Below, piece after piece: positions 16,509-26,796 of a stretch of DNA of 64,000 nucleotides. A program made the translations under genes and the position numbers. Within the stretch, counting starts at the first letter, position 1, and the number at the start of each line of letters is the position of its first letter. The stretch is from CAIWHR01 sp963830485 (GTDB lineage Bacteria; Pseudomonadota; Gammaproteobacteria; Burkholderiales; Casimicrobiaceae), in the NCBI GenBank assembly GCA_963830485.1, contig CAWHNE010000002.1:61442-125441 (forward strand), written 5' to 3'. The notes beneath the pieces are model-generated. The model searched no databases and was not told the DNA's origin. It saw only the letters and a list, made by a program, of their open reading frames with translations.

Positions 16509-19043
16509 ATGAAACCGCATGCCATCGTCTCCGCGTTCGCCATCGCCGTACTCGGCGCCGCCGGAGTCGCCCTCGCGCAGAGCGCAAGCCCACCCGCCGC
16601 CGCGCCGGTTCCACCCGCGGCGCAGCCGCCGGCCGATCCCTGGCCGCGCACGGTCGATCTCAAGAACGGCCAGGTGCTCGTCTACCAGCCGCAGGTGAAC
16701 ACGTGGGACGGCAACCGGATCGACTTCCGCAGCGCGCTCGCGATCAAGCCCCTCGGCGCCAAGGAGGAAGCGTTCGGCGTGATCTTCGCCAACGCGCGCA
16801 CGCAGGTCGACAAGGTTGCCCGCACCGTCGTCTTCGAGGACATGAAGATCACGAAGACCGACTTCCCGACGCTGCCGAATCGCGGCGCGGCGTACACCGG
16901 CGAGCTGCAGACCGAATTCGCGAAGACGATCCGCACGATCTCGCTCGACCGGCTCACCGCGTCGCTCGCGCTCGTCGGCGTCAAGCCGCCCGTGGTCGAG
17001 GTGCAGAACAGCGCGCCGCAGGTGATCGTCAGCCATACGCCGGCGATTCTCGTGCCGATCGACGGTGCGCCGGTGATCAAGCCGGTGCCAGGTCACGACC
17101 GCGCCAAGCGCGTCGTCAATACGCGAGCGCTGATCCTGCAGGGCGGATTCACCGACGCGTTCTACATGCACGTCTATGACGGCTGGCTCACGTCGAACGG
17201 CATCAGCGGGCCGTGGACCCAGTCTTACCCCGGGCCGGTCATGGGCAAGGAGATGACCGCGATTGCGAGCGAGCTCTCGCAGAAGGGCGTGGTCGACCTC
17301 CTGGACGGCGGTCCGAAGGCGAACCCCAAACCCTCGCTCGCGAACGGCGTGCCAACGATCTACACGAGCCAGGCGCCGACCGAGCTGATCGTGTTCAAGG
17401 GCCAGCCCGACTTCGTGCCGATCGTCGGCACGCAGCTCCTGTGGGCGTCGAACACGACGAGCGACATCCTGATCAACACGGCGAACAGCCAGTATTACGC
17501 GCTGCTCGCGGGTCGCTGGTTCATGGCGCCCGGCCTTTCCGGCCCGTGGATGTTCGTCGCGAGCAACGCGCTGCCGCCCGACTTCGCGAAGATTCCGCCA
17601 CACTCGCTGGCGGGCGCGGTCCTGCCGACGGTCGCCGGAACGCCACAGGCGCAGGCGGCGGTCATCGAAAACTCGATCCCGCAGACGGCGACGGTTCCGC
17701 TCAAGAACGGGCCGAAGTTCACACCGAACTTCGACGGGCCGCCGCAATACGCGCAGATCCCGGGCACGTCACTCTCGTACGTCGTCAATTCCTCGGAACC
17801 GATTATCCAGGTGTCGACGAACGCGTACTACGCGGTGGTCGCGGGAGTGTGGTTCACGGCCCCGCAGATCACCGGGCCATGGACCGTCGCGACGTCGGTC
17901 CCCGTCGCGGTCTACACGATCCCGCCGTCGTCGCCGATCTACTACGTCACCTACGTCCGGATCTACGAGGCAACGCCGCAGTACGTGTACGTTGGCTACA
18001 CGCCCGGCTATCTCGGCACCGTCGTGTCGCCCTACGGCACCGTGGTCTACGGAACGGGCTACGTCTATTCGCCCTGGGTCGGCGCGGTATGGTATCCGCC
18101 GCCGTACACGTACGGTGTCGCGGCCGCGCCGGTGTACAACCCCTACGTCGGATTCACCTACGGCTTCGCGCTCGGCCTCGCGACCGCGGCGTGGACCGAG
18201 CCCTACTGGGGATCGTATTACTACCCGGCGTATTGGGGCGGCTATCACGGCTACTGCTGCGCGACGGCCTCCGCCAACGTCTATGGCCACTGGGGCGCGA
18301 CGACGTGGTCCGGCACGCGCTCGTGGTACGCGGGCGGGGGCGTCGCCGGCACCACGGCTTCCGGTAACTACTACAACGCGCGCACCGGCACGTCGGGCAG
18401 CTACAACGCCGGTCGTCAGTTCAATGCCTATACCGGCAACGCAACCCGCGGCTACGACCGCACGGTCAACGGCGCCGCAGGCGGCACCGGCAATGTCGCG
18501 CGCGCGAGCAATTACAACGTCTACTCGGGTCAGCGTTCGACGGGCTCCGCCGTTTCGGGCACGACCGCGGGCGGCAGCTCGTACAACCGCGCCGGGGCAA
18601 CGACGGCGGGACCCGAAGGCAACGCGCACGTCGGCGGCGGCTCGACGTACAACGCCAAGACAGGAAACACGAACACGTGGGGGACGGCGAGCGTAGGCAA
18701 CAACCACTACGCCGACGTGAACGGCAACGTCTACAAGAACACCGGCGACGGCTGGCAGGAGCACTCTTCGAGCGGCTGGAACAACATGCTGACGAACACC
18801 TCGTCGGCCGACCGCGAGGCGCAGGCGAGGAGCAACGGCGGCGACCGCTTCGGCGGCTTCAGCGAGGCGAGCCCGATGGATCGCTCGGGCGGCTTTGGAG
18901 GTGGCGGCTTCGGTGGCGGCGACCGGTTCGGCGGTGGCGGATTCGGCGGCGGCGACCGCTTCGGCGGTGGCGGCGGCTGGGGCGGTCGTTTCGGCGGGGG
19001 TGGATTCGGTGGCGGCGGATTCCGCGGCGGCGGACGGCGCTGA
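16509..19043 (+). CDS. Secreted protein with three 111-residue W/GPW repeats and Gly-rich C-terminus
   Basis: An 844-residue protein with a Sec signal peptide (MKPHAIVSAFAIAVLGAAG, cleavage near AQSASP). Three copies of a motif of the form W-x9-W ending in GPW occur at W226-W236, W337-W347 and W448-W458, so the spacing is exactly 111 residues each time. The preceding residues are also alike (FYMHVYDGW, YALLAGRWF, YAVVAGVWF). After about residue 490 the protein becomes Tyr/Pro/Gly-rich (YVGYTPGYLGTVVSPYG and the like), then Asn/Gly/Thr-rich, ending in a tail of GGFGGGDRFGG-type repeats. Similar proteins are sometimes annotated as carbohydrate-binding family V/XII. An envelope or matrix role is inferred. 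Confidence 0.78.
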   Translation: MKPHAIVSAFAIAVLGAAGVALAQSASPPAAAPVPPAAQPPADPWPRTVDLKNGQVLVYQPQVNTWDGNRIDFRSALAIKPLGAKEEAFGVIFANARTQVDKVARTVVFEDMKITKTDFPTLPNRGAAYTGELQTEFAKTIRTISLDRLTASLALVGVKPPVVEVQNSAPQVIVSHTPAILVPIDGAPVIKPVPGHDRAKRVVNTRALILQGGFTDAFYMHVYDGWLTSNGISGPWTQSYPGPVMGKEMTAIASELSQKGVVDLLDGGPKANPKPSLANGVPTIYTSQAPTELIVFKGQPDFVPIVGTQLLWASNTTSDILINTANSQYYALLAGRWFMAPGLSGPWMFVASNALPPDFAKIPPHSLAGAVLPTVAGTPQAQAAVIENSIPQTATVPLKNGPKFTPNFDGPPQYAQIPGTSLSYVVNSSEPIIQVSTNAYYAVVAGVWFTAPQITGPWTVATSVPVAVYTIPPSSPIYYVTYVRIYEATPQYVYVGYTPGYLGTVVSPYGTVVYGTGYVYSPWVGAVWYPPPYTYGVAAAPVYNPYVGFTYGFALGLATAAWTEPYWGSYYYPAYWGGYHGYCCATASANVYGHWGATTWSGTRSWYAGGGVAGTTASGNYYNARTGTSGSYNAGRQFNAYTGNATRGYDRTVNGAAGGTGNVARASNYNVYSGQRSTGSAVSGTTAGGSSYNRAGATTAGPEGNAHVGGGSTYNAKTGNTNTWGTASVGNNHYADVNGNVYKNTGDGWQEHSSSGWNNMLTNTSSADREAQARSNGGDRFGGFSEASPMDRSGGFGGGGFGGGDRFGGGGFGGGDRFGGGGGWGGRFGGGGFGGGGFRGGGRR

Positions 19044-19077
19044 TGTCACTGTTCGAGCGCTTCGCCTGCTGCCTCCG

Positions 19078-19713
19078 GTGACGCCCGCCACCGGCCGACG
19101 CAGCGTCGCGATCTTCGACGTTGGCGGCGTGCTTCTCGAGTGGAATCCGCGTCACCTGTACCGCAAGCTCTTCGGCGGCGACGAGGCGGCGATGGAGGAA
19201 TTCCTCGCGAACGTCTGCACGAAGGAATGGAACGAGCGCCAGGATGCCGGCCGCTCGTTTGCCGACGGGACCCGCGAACTCCTGCCGCGGCACGCCGACA
19301 AGCTTGAGCTCATCGAAGCCTGGGGCCAGCGCTTCGGCGAGATGATCCCGGGCGCGATCGACGGCGTCGTCGCCGTGCTCGCCGAGCTCAGGAAGCGTCG
19401 AGTCCCGCTCTACGCCATCACCAACTTTTCGGCCGAGACGTTTCCGCCGCAGCGCGAACGATTCGACTTCCTGTCGTGGTTCGACGGCATCGTCGTCTCG
19501 GGCGTCGAGCGCGTGATGAAGCCCGATCCGCGCATCTTCCGAATCCTGCTCGAGCGGTATGGGGTGGCGCCCCGGTCGGCCGTCTTCATCGACGACGTCG
19601 CGGCGAACGCGGACGCGGCTGCGCAGCTCGGCATTCACGGGATCCACTTCCGCACGCCCGGCCAGCTGCGATGCGAGTTGGTCGCGGTCGGCCTGCTCCC
19701 CGTGCAACCATGA
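19078..19713 (+). CDS. HAD-superfamily hydrolase
   Basis: A 211-residue haloacid-dehalogenase-like phosphatase. Motif I is SVAIFDVGGVLLEWNP (nucleophile Asp followed by V rather than the usual second Asp at +2, as in the HAD-IA/YihX type), motif II ITNFSAE, motif III lysine in ERVMKPDPRIF, and motif IV VFIDDVAANAD. I chose the GTG at 19078: the reading frame extends further upstream only through the Gly-rich 3' end of the preceding gene in another frame. The stop overlaps the next ATG (ATGA). Close relatives are YihX-type sugar-phosphate phosphatases, but the substrate is unknown. Confidence 0.85.
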   Translation: MTPATGRRSVAIFDVGGVLLEWNPRHLYRKLFGGDEAAMEEFLANVCTKEWNERQDAGRSFADGTRELLPRHADKLELIEAWGQRFGEMIPGAIDGVVAVLAELRKRRVPLYAITNFSAETFPPQRERFDFLSWFDGIVVSGVERVMKPDPRIFRILLERYGVAPRSAVFIDDVAANADAAAQLGIHGIHFRTPGQLRCELVAVGLLPVQP

Positions 19714-19907
19714 AGTTCGCCGGGCCGCCCCAGGACGCGAATTCCCGATCACGTGGACCCACGACGACATGGCCGAGCTGGGGGACGGCTATTCCGGATG
19801 GCTGGTCGTCGACGCCAAGTGGGACCCCGCGAAGGCGCAACCGCTCACGTACGAGCTACGCCAATCTTTGGCGGGCGGCGGAGGCCGCCGGCTCCGTGGT
19901 CGCATGA
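19710..19907 (+). pseudogene. Small protein gene with two compensating frameshifts, function unknown
   Basis: The ATG at 19710 overlaps the HAD stop (ATGA). Third-position G/C preference follows the ATG frame for about ten codons, then frame minus one (EFPITWTHDDMAELGDGYSG, WLVVDAKWDPAKAQPLTYE), then the original frame again (SYANLWRAAEAAGSVVA and a TGA at 19905-19907). The total length is a multiple of three, so one lost base near 19740 and one gained near 19853 would give an intact protein of about 65 residues. I do not recognise the family. Sequencing error or real decay cannot be told apart here. Confidence 0.35.
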
Positions 19908-19959
19908 TCGACTTCTGCCTTGTGGGCGTCGGCTTCGTCGGCCCGGTCCACCCCATGCC

Positions 19960-20670
19960 ATGACCACCGAGCTGCTGTTCAGACGCGATGCCTACCTGAA
20001 TACGGCGCAAGCGCGGGTCACTAAGGTGCATGAGGGCGGCATCGAGCTCGACTGCACGATCTTCTATCCCACGGGTGGCGGCCAGGCGGGAGACACGGGC
20101 GCGCTGCTGCGGACGAACGGCGAGCGCATTGCCATCGTCGACACACGAAAGGGTGAGACGCTCGACAGCGTGCTTCACGTCACGGCACCCTCCGGGGGGC
20201 AGCTGGTGCCCGGGGAAACGCTTACGCTCGAAATTGACTGGCGACGCCGCTATTCCCTGATGCGTCTCCACACCGCGCTGCACGTGATGTCCTGCATCGT
20301 CGTGGCGCCAGTCACCGGCGGCAACATATCGCCGGACAAGGCTCGCCTCGACTTCGACATCGACATGAGCTTGCTCGAAGCCGCGAAGATCGAGCGGGAG
20401 ACGAACGCGTTGATCGCGCGCGGGGTCGAAACGGAGACCGTCTGGATCACCGACGAGGAGCTCGACGCGCGGCCGGAGCTCGTCAAGACCATGAGCGTGC
20501 AGCCGCCGCGCGGTGCGGGACGGGTGCGACTGCTCAGAATCCCGGGCATCGATCTGCAACCCTGCGGTGGCACGCACGTAAACAACATCGCCGAGATCGG
20601 CGGCATCCGCGTGCTCAGGATCCGCAGCGAAGGCAGACGCAACAAACGCGTGGAGATTGCGTTGGCCTGA
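19960..20670 (+). CDS. Stand-alone alanyl-tRNA editing protein (AlaX)
   Basis: A 236-residue AlaRS editing-domain homologue that would deacylate tRNA-Ala mischarged with serine or glycine in the cytoplasm. The four zinc ligands are visible: H104 and H108 in RLHTALHVM, and C202 and H206 in PCGGTHVNN. TIFYPTGGGQAGDTG (about residues 33-47) is the conserved opening. There is no aminoacylation or C-Ala domain, and the length matches the AlaX-M/L class. The ATG at 19960 follows a run of possible starts; it is the last ATG before the conserved region. Confidence 0.92.
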   Translation: MTTELLFRRDAYLNTAQARVTKVHEGGIELDCTIFYPTGGGQAGDTGALLRTNGERIAIVDTRKGETLDSVLHVTAPSGGQLVPGETLTLEIDWRRRYSLMRLHTALHVMSCIVVAPVTGGNISPDKARLDFDIDMSLLEAAKIERETNALIARGVETETVWITDEELDARPELVKTMSVQPPRGAGRVRLLRIPGIDLQPCGGTHVNNIAEIGGIRVLRIRSEGRRNKRVEIALA

Positions 20671-20770
20671 AGCCGGCAACGATACTTCACGCGCACTGGA
20701 TCTGAATTCGCGTTGGCCTGCTTCTGCGGTATCCTCCCGATCTCGCTCGGTGCCGATTCGGAGCCAGGCC

Positions 20771-22192
20771 ATGTCCAACGAAGCGACCCCGGCCGACGAC
20801 GCGCAGCCTGCGCTGGAGCGCCGGCTGGCGACGATTCTCTCTTCCGATGTTGCCGGGTACAGCCGGCTGATGGGCGAAGACGAGGAGAGGACGGTGCAGA
20901 CGTTTCGCGGCCACCGCGCCGTCTTCGACGCGCTGCTCAAGCAGCACCACGGCCGCATATTCAATACCGCCGGCGATGCGATCCTCGCCGAGTTCCCCAG
21001 CGCGGTCGAAGCGGTGCGCTGCGCCACCGAGATCCAGATGGCGCTGCAAACGCGCAACGAGCATCTGCCACCCGAGCACAGGATGCTCTTCCGGATGGGA
21101 ATCAATCTGGGCGACGTCGTCGTGCAGGGGAGCGACCTGCTCGGCGACGGCGTCAACGTCGCGTCGCGCATCCAAACGGTCGCCGAGCCGGGCGGGATCT
21201 GCATCTCCGGCAGCGTTTACGACCAGATCCAGAACAAGCTGTCGCTGCAGTTCAAGCCGCTCGGCGATCAACTCTTCAAGAACATTCACCAGCCTGTTCG
21301 CACCTTCACGATCACACATGGCGAAGGCCGCGCGCTTCCCTCCGCCGCGCGTCGCGCGGGCGGAGGGTCGGCGCGCGCGATCGTCGGCGCGGCGGTCATC
21401 GCCGCCGTCCTGGCCGGCGGCGGCTACTGGTTCTACAGCGACCGCGAGGCCAAGCGAATGGGGGAGGAGACGCTCAACGCACAGCTCGCGGCAGAGAAGA
21501 GGGCGGCCGAGGACGCACGCCAGACGGCGCAGGAGCAGAGCCGGCGCGCCGCGGAGGCGGAGGGCAGAGCCGAGCGCGAACGGCTGGTCACCGAGGCCAC
21601 GAAGCGCGAAGCCGCACTGCAGGCGCAGCTCCAATCGGCCGACGAAGCGCGCCGTCGCGCGGAAGCGGAGCGCAAGCGGGTCGACGAGGAGCGGCAGCGG
21701 GCCGAAGCCGACAAGCGCGCCGCGGAAGGGCGTGCCGAGGCGGAAAGGCGCGCCACCGAAGCGCGCGCCGAAGCCGGGAAAAGGCAACGCGCGACGACGT
21801 CCACAGCGTCGATAGAGGGATCCCGAGGTACGGCGACGGGAGCGACTCAGCCCGCTGCCGGCGGCAGCTCCGTCGACGCGGCCTATGTTGGCCAGTTCTG
21901 TAACTTTCCTGCAAATCCCGGCAGGAAGTTTTGCTGGCGGGTTCCCTTGAAATTTCAAAACGGGGTCGCCACCCCAACTTGGGCAAGCCGCGTTGCAGGC
22001 AAGTATGCGAACGCGCGCGTCACGATCGACCAGGCAGGTGTGGTGAAGGTCACACTCGATGGTTGGAACTCGATGGATGGAAGCCCGCTGACCGGCACAC
22101 TGAGCGGACGTCTCGCCGATGATCGCATCGACGTCGAAGGGCGTTGGGCGAACGGCGCCCCGATCGAAGGGCATTGGACGCGCGCACCGTGA
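20771..22192 (+). CDS. Membrane-anchored class III adenylate/guanylate cyclase with coiled coil and C-terminal extracytoplasmic domain
   Basis: A 473-residue protein. The cyclase homology domain (about residues 18-185) has LATILSSDVAGYSRLMGED with metal-binding D26 and IFNTAGDAILAEF with D70; GDGVNVASRIQ marks the end of the core. One helix (about 203-222, IVGAAVIAAVLAGGGYWFY) is followed by a long Ala/Glu/Arg coiled coil (225-340), a Ser/Thr linker, and a C-terminal domain of about 100 residues with two cysteines (C377, C388). Topology suggests a cytoplasmic catalytic N-terminus and a periplasmic sensor-like C-terminus. Whether cAMP or cGMP is made cannot be told. A C-terminal domain replacing the usual TPR/TolB is notable. 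Confidence 0.85.
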   Translation: MSNEATPADDAQPALERRLATILSSDVAGYSRLMGEDEERTVQTFRGHRAVFDALLKQHHGRIFNTAGDAILAEFPSAVEAVRCATEIQMALQTRNEHLPPEHRMLFRMGINLGDVVVQGSDLLGDGVNVASRIQTVAEPGGICISGSVYDQIQNKLSLQFKPLGDQLFKNIHQPVRTFTITHGEGRALPSAARRAGGGSARAIVGAAVIAAVLAGGGYWFYSDREAKRMGEETLNAQLAAEKRAAEDARQTAQEQSRRAAEAEGRAERERLVTEATKREAALQAQLQSADEARRRAEAERKRVDEERQRAEADKRAAEGRAEAERRATEARAEAGKRQRATTSTASIEGSRGTATGATQPAAGGSSVDAAYVGQFCNFPANPGRKFCWRVPLKFQNGVATPTWASRVAGKYANARVTIDQAGVVKVTLDGWNSMDGSPLTGTLSGRLADDRIDVEGRWANGAPIEGHWTRAP

Positions 22193-22269
22193 CGCGGACC
22201 GCCGCCGCCGCAGGCGGCGAGCAGCGGAGCCGCTATCGAATCGCGTGCCACCCCGTATGGAGATCGAAC

Positions 22270-22497
22270 ATGCCAACGATGCCCGAGCAACAAACGTCCT
22301 CGCAGGAGCTCGCCGCGATGGTCAGAGAGCTCGAAGAGGCCGAGGCCTACGAGGTCAAGCTGCGGCAGAGCATCATCGATGCGCGCGATCAGCTTGCTGC
22401 CGGCAATACAAGCATCGCACTGTCGATACTGAATACGACGCTGAACGACATCGATGCCGCGACCGACGTCGTTGCCGAATCGCGGAAGCGCCGCTGA
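22270..22497 (+). CDS. Small coiled-coil protein of unknown function
   Basis: A 75-residue acidic protein, beginning MPTMPEQQTSSQELAAMVRE. Two predicted amphipathic helices (residues 10-43 and 48-70; ELEEAEAYEVKLRQSIIDAR, then ILNTTLNDIDAATDV) suggest a helical hairpin. It starts 77 bp after the cyclase gene on the same strand and may be co-transcribed. There is no signal peptide. No family is recognised. An antisense reading frame with a signal-peptide-like segment overlaps its 3' end (see findings). Confidence 0.5.
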   Translation: MPTMPEQQTSSQELAAMVRELEEAEAYEVKLRQSIIDARDQLAAGNTSIALSILNTTLNDIDAATDVVAESRKRR

Positions 22498-22796
22498 CCG
22501 CGCGAACGCATGTTTGCGACTTCGACGACCCGCAAAGAAGACGAAAAGCGTGGCCGGTGCGGAGCAGCACTGGCGTTCCCTGCCGATTGCTTGTCTTCCT
22601 GCGCCGCCGCCGGCCCGGCGAATGCCCACAGCAGCAGACCGCCCGACAGCGTGGCCAGGACGCGCCCGCACGCCGCGACATCCTCATGAACGCCGGTCCG
22701 AAGCGCCATTCCTCGACCACGACGCGGGGGCCATTTGCACTCCTCTACGGCGCGCGCGAGGGTTGCCCCAGGGGCCGGATTGGCGTAACGTCGGCT
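22498..22796. other. Gap without an assigned gene, upstream of the TPP riboswitch
   Basis: About 300 bases with no gene I can support. The minus strand has an open frame (22709-22389) that encodes a signal-peptide-like stretch, but it overlaps the small coiled-coil gene. No terminator with a T-tract was seen. Confidence 0.5.
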
Positions 22797-22797
22797 C

Positions 22798-22893
22798 GAC
22801 GCTAGGGGTCCTGCCGGCGGGAAACGTCCTACGCCGGCGGGTGAGAGCACACCCTTGGTACCTGTGCGGATAATGCCGGCGCAGGGAAGCGTG
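22798..22893 (+). promoter_or_regulatory. TPP riboswitch (thi box)
   Basis: The conserved core of a thiamine pyrophosphate riboswitch is present: GGGGTCC at the P2 side, the pyrimidine-sensing GTGAGAGCACACCCTT, ACCTGTGCGGATAATGCC (pyrophosphate-helix side), and GCAGGGAAGCG closing P1. It ends 42 bases before thiC. A pyrimidine-rich stretch (about 22897-22913) precedes the GAGGAG ribosome-binding site (22925-22930) and could occlude it, so control is probably at translation initiation; no T-tract terminator follows. Confidence 0.95.
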
Positions 22894-22935
22894 ATTCGCC
22901 TCCGCTCCCCGCGCCTTCTCGCCTGAGGAGCTTCC

Positions 22936-24819
<1,884 letters not shown>

Positions 24820-24856
24820 GGTCCGCGAACCGCCTGCAGCGCGACCCGCCTCGGAC

Positions 24857-25486
24857 ATGAGCAGCCGCGCACACTGGGACACCGTCTACCGGACGAAGCC
24901 GGCCGACCAGGTGAGCTGGTACCGGCCGCACCTCGAGCGCTCGCTGGCCTTTGTCGAATCGGTCGCGCCGGACAGCGCCGCCGCGATCATCGATGTCGGT
25001 GGCGGAGAATCGACGCTGGCCGACGACCTCGTCGCACGCGGGTACCGAGACGTCACCGTGCTCGATGTCGCACCGTCCGCGATCGCCGGCGCGAAGGCCC
25101 GGCTCGGGGCCGCCGCGCGACGCGTGCACTGGCTTCAGGCCGACATCACGACGGTCGAGCTGCCTGTTCGGCGCTACGACGTCTGGCACGACCGCGCCGT
25201 GTTCCATTTCCTCACCCGCGCCGAGGATCGCGCCGCGTACGTCCGGCAGGCGCTGCGCGCGGTCAGGCCGCGCGGTTACGTGGTCGTCGCCGCATTCGGG
25301 CCCGACGGTCCGGAGAAGTGCAGCGGCCTGCCGGTCGTGCGCTACGACGCCGACCATCTGCACGACGAATTCGGCGGCGCGTTCCGGCTGATCGACTCGG
25401 CGGTCGAACTGCACCGCACGCCAACGGGCGCGATCCAGCAATTCACCTACTGCTTCTGCCGCGTCGACGCCGGAAAGGGCGGTTGA
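24857..25486 (+). CDS. Class I SAM-dependent methyltransferase (small, thiopurine/UbiE-like)
   Basis: A 209-residue methyltransferase. HWDTVYRTKPADQVSWYRPH is the typical N-terminal segment; motif I is AAIIDVGGGESTLADDLV (about residues 45-62), followed by VTVLDVAPSAIAGAKARL. WHDRAVFHFLTRAEDRAAY follows as motif IV with a helix. There is a cysteine-containing C-terminal TYCFCRVDAG. The substrate is unknown; family members act on small thiols or metalloids. It lies 37 bp after thiC and ends 90 bp before sorA, with a promoter-like element in the second gap. Confidence 0.84.
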   Translation: MSSRAHWDTVYRTKPADQVSWYRPHLERSLAFVESVAPDSAAAIIDVGGGESTLADDLVARGYRDVTVLDVAPSAIAGAKARLGAAARRVHWLQADITTVELPVRRYDVWHDRAVFHFLTRAEDRAAYVRQALRAVRPRGYVVVAAFGPDGPEKCSGLPVVRYDADHLHDEFGGAFRLIDSAVELHRTPTGAIQQFTYCFCRVDAGKGG

Positions 25487-25513
25487 CAACAGCTTCGGCC
25501 GGCGCGATAAGCT
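25483..25513 (+). promoter_or_regulatory. Candidate promoter of sorAB
   Basis: TTGACA at 25483-25488 overlaps the stop codon of the methyltransferase gene. GATAAG (25506-25511, 17-base spacer) or TAAGCT (25508-25513, 19-base spacer) could be the -10 box. Transcription would start about 55 bases before sorA. Confidence 0.4.
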
Positions 25514-25576
25514 ACGCTGGAGTGGCCCGTACAGCGTCCCGCGAGAGGATGCGCGGCCCGTCACATAGGAGGAGCC

Positions 25577-26776
25577 ATGGATCGGCGATCGTTCGTGCTG
25601 GCCGCCGCGGGCAGCGGCATTCTCACGTTGAACTGGCGCGGCGCGATGGCCGCGGGGCTTCCGGCAGGCGCGATCGAATCGGGCGCGCTCGAGACGCTCC
25701 CGGGCAAGGCGCCACTGATCAAGCGGTCGTTCCGGCCCCCGAACTACGAGACGCCGGTCGACCTGTTCGACTCGGCGATCACGCCAAACCGCGCATTCTT
25801 CGTGCGCTGGCACCTGGCTGAGATACCCGAGGTGAATCCGGCGACGTGGCGGCTGCGCGTGGGCGGTCCGGCGGCGGGCACGCCGGCCGAGTACTCGCTC
25901 GACGATCTGAAGCGCGGCTTCGAGCAGGTCGAGTTGGTCGCAGTGTGCCAGTGCAGCGGCAGCCGGCGTGGACTTTCCGACCCGCACGTTCCGGGCGTCG
26001 AATGGGGTTACGGCGCGGTGGGAAACGCGCGCTGGAAAGGTGTGCGGCTGCGAGACGTGCTGAACAAGGCCGGGATGAAGAAGGAGGCAGTCGAGATTGC
26101 CTTCGACGGCGCGGACCACGGCGTCACTCCGGCGACGCCGGATTTCCGCAAGAGCATCCCGCCGTGGAAGGCGCTGGACGAAAACGCACTGCTCGCGTGG
26201 GAGATGAACGGCGCGCCCCTGCCGCATCTCAACGGCGCGCCCCTGCGGGTGATCGTGCCGGGTTGGACGGCGACGTACTGGATGAAGCAGCTCACGTCGA
26301 TCGAGGCGCTCGACAAACCACTGGCGACGTTCTGGATGAACACCGCGTATCGGGTGCCCAAGGGCAAGTTCGCGTTCACCGATCGATTTCTCAGCCAGGA
26401 GAACGACGCGTCCACGCCGATCACCGAGATGGTCGTCAATTCGATCATCACGAACATCCGCGACGGCCAGAAGATCGCGGTCGGGCAGGATGCCGAAGTG
26501 CGTGGCATTGCGTGGGACGGCGGCTACGGCATCCATGTCGTCGACGTGTCCACCGATGGCGGGCGGAGCTGGACCGCGGCGGAGCTGGGGCAGGATCTCG
26601 GCCGCTTCTCCTTCCGCACCTGGCGAATTGTGGTTCGCCCGCCGAAGGCAGGCGAATATCCGGTCATGGCGCGCGCGACGAACCGCCAGGGTTCGACCCA
26701 GACGACGGAGCTCATCTTCAATCCCGCGGGCTATCACAACAACGTGATGCAGCGGATCGTACTCATCGCCGCCTGA
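25577..26776 (+). CDS. sorA: Sulfite:cytochrome c oxidoreductase molybdenum subunit
   Basis: A 399-residue periplasmic molybdopterin enzyme oxidising sulfite to sulfate. The N-terminus MDRRSFVLAAAGSGILTLNW has a twin-arginine-like start (RRSF) and a hydrophobic stretch, suitable for Tat export of a folded cofactor protein. The molybdenum-ligating cysteine is C126 in VCQCSGSRRG, corresponding to the C-A-G-N-R-R loop of sulfite oxidases. The C-terminal Ig-like dimerisation domain (about 290-399) contains DVSTDGGRSW. A cytochrome gene follows 20 bp downstream, as in known sorAB pairs. Thiosulfate or other sulfur genes are not nearby. Confidence 0.92.
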   Translation: MDRRSFVLAAAGSGILTLNWRGAMAAGLPAGAIESGALETLPGKAPLIKRSFRPPNYETPVDLFDSAITPNRAFFVRWHLAEIPEVNPATWRLRVGGPAAGTPAEYSLDDLKRGFEQVELVAVCQCSGSRRGLSDPHVPGVEWGYGAVGNARWKGVRLRDVLNKAGMKKEAVEIAFDGADHGVTPATPDFRKSIPPWKALDENALLAWEMNGAPLPHLNGAPLRVIVPGWTATYWMKQLTSIEALDKPLATFWMNTAYRVPKGKFAFTDRFLSQENDASTPITEMVVNSIITNIRDGQKIAVGQDAEVRGIAWDGGYGIHVVDVSTDGGRSWTAAELGQDLGRFSFRTWRIVVRPPKAGEYPVMARATNRQGSTQTTELIFNPAGYHNNVMQRIVLIAA

Positions 26777-26796
26777 CACGTGCAGGGAGGGCCTTC

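Noticed and set aside
18895..19077. Longer N-terminus for the HAD protein
   Set aside because: It would translate the Gly-rich 3' end of the preceding gene in another frame and add an Ala/Gly-rich leader unlike the family.
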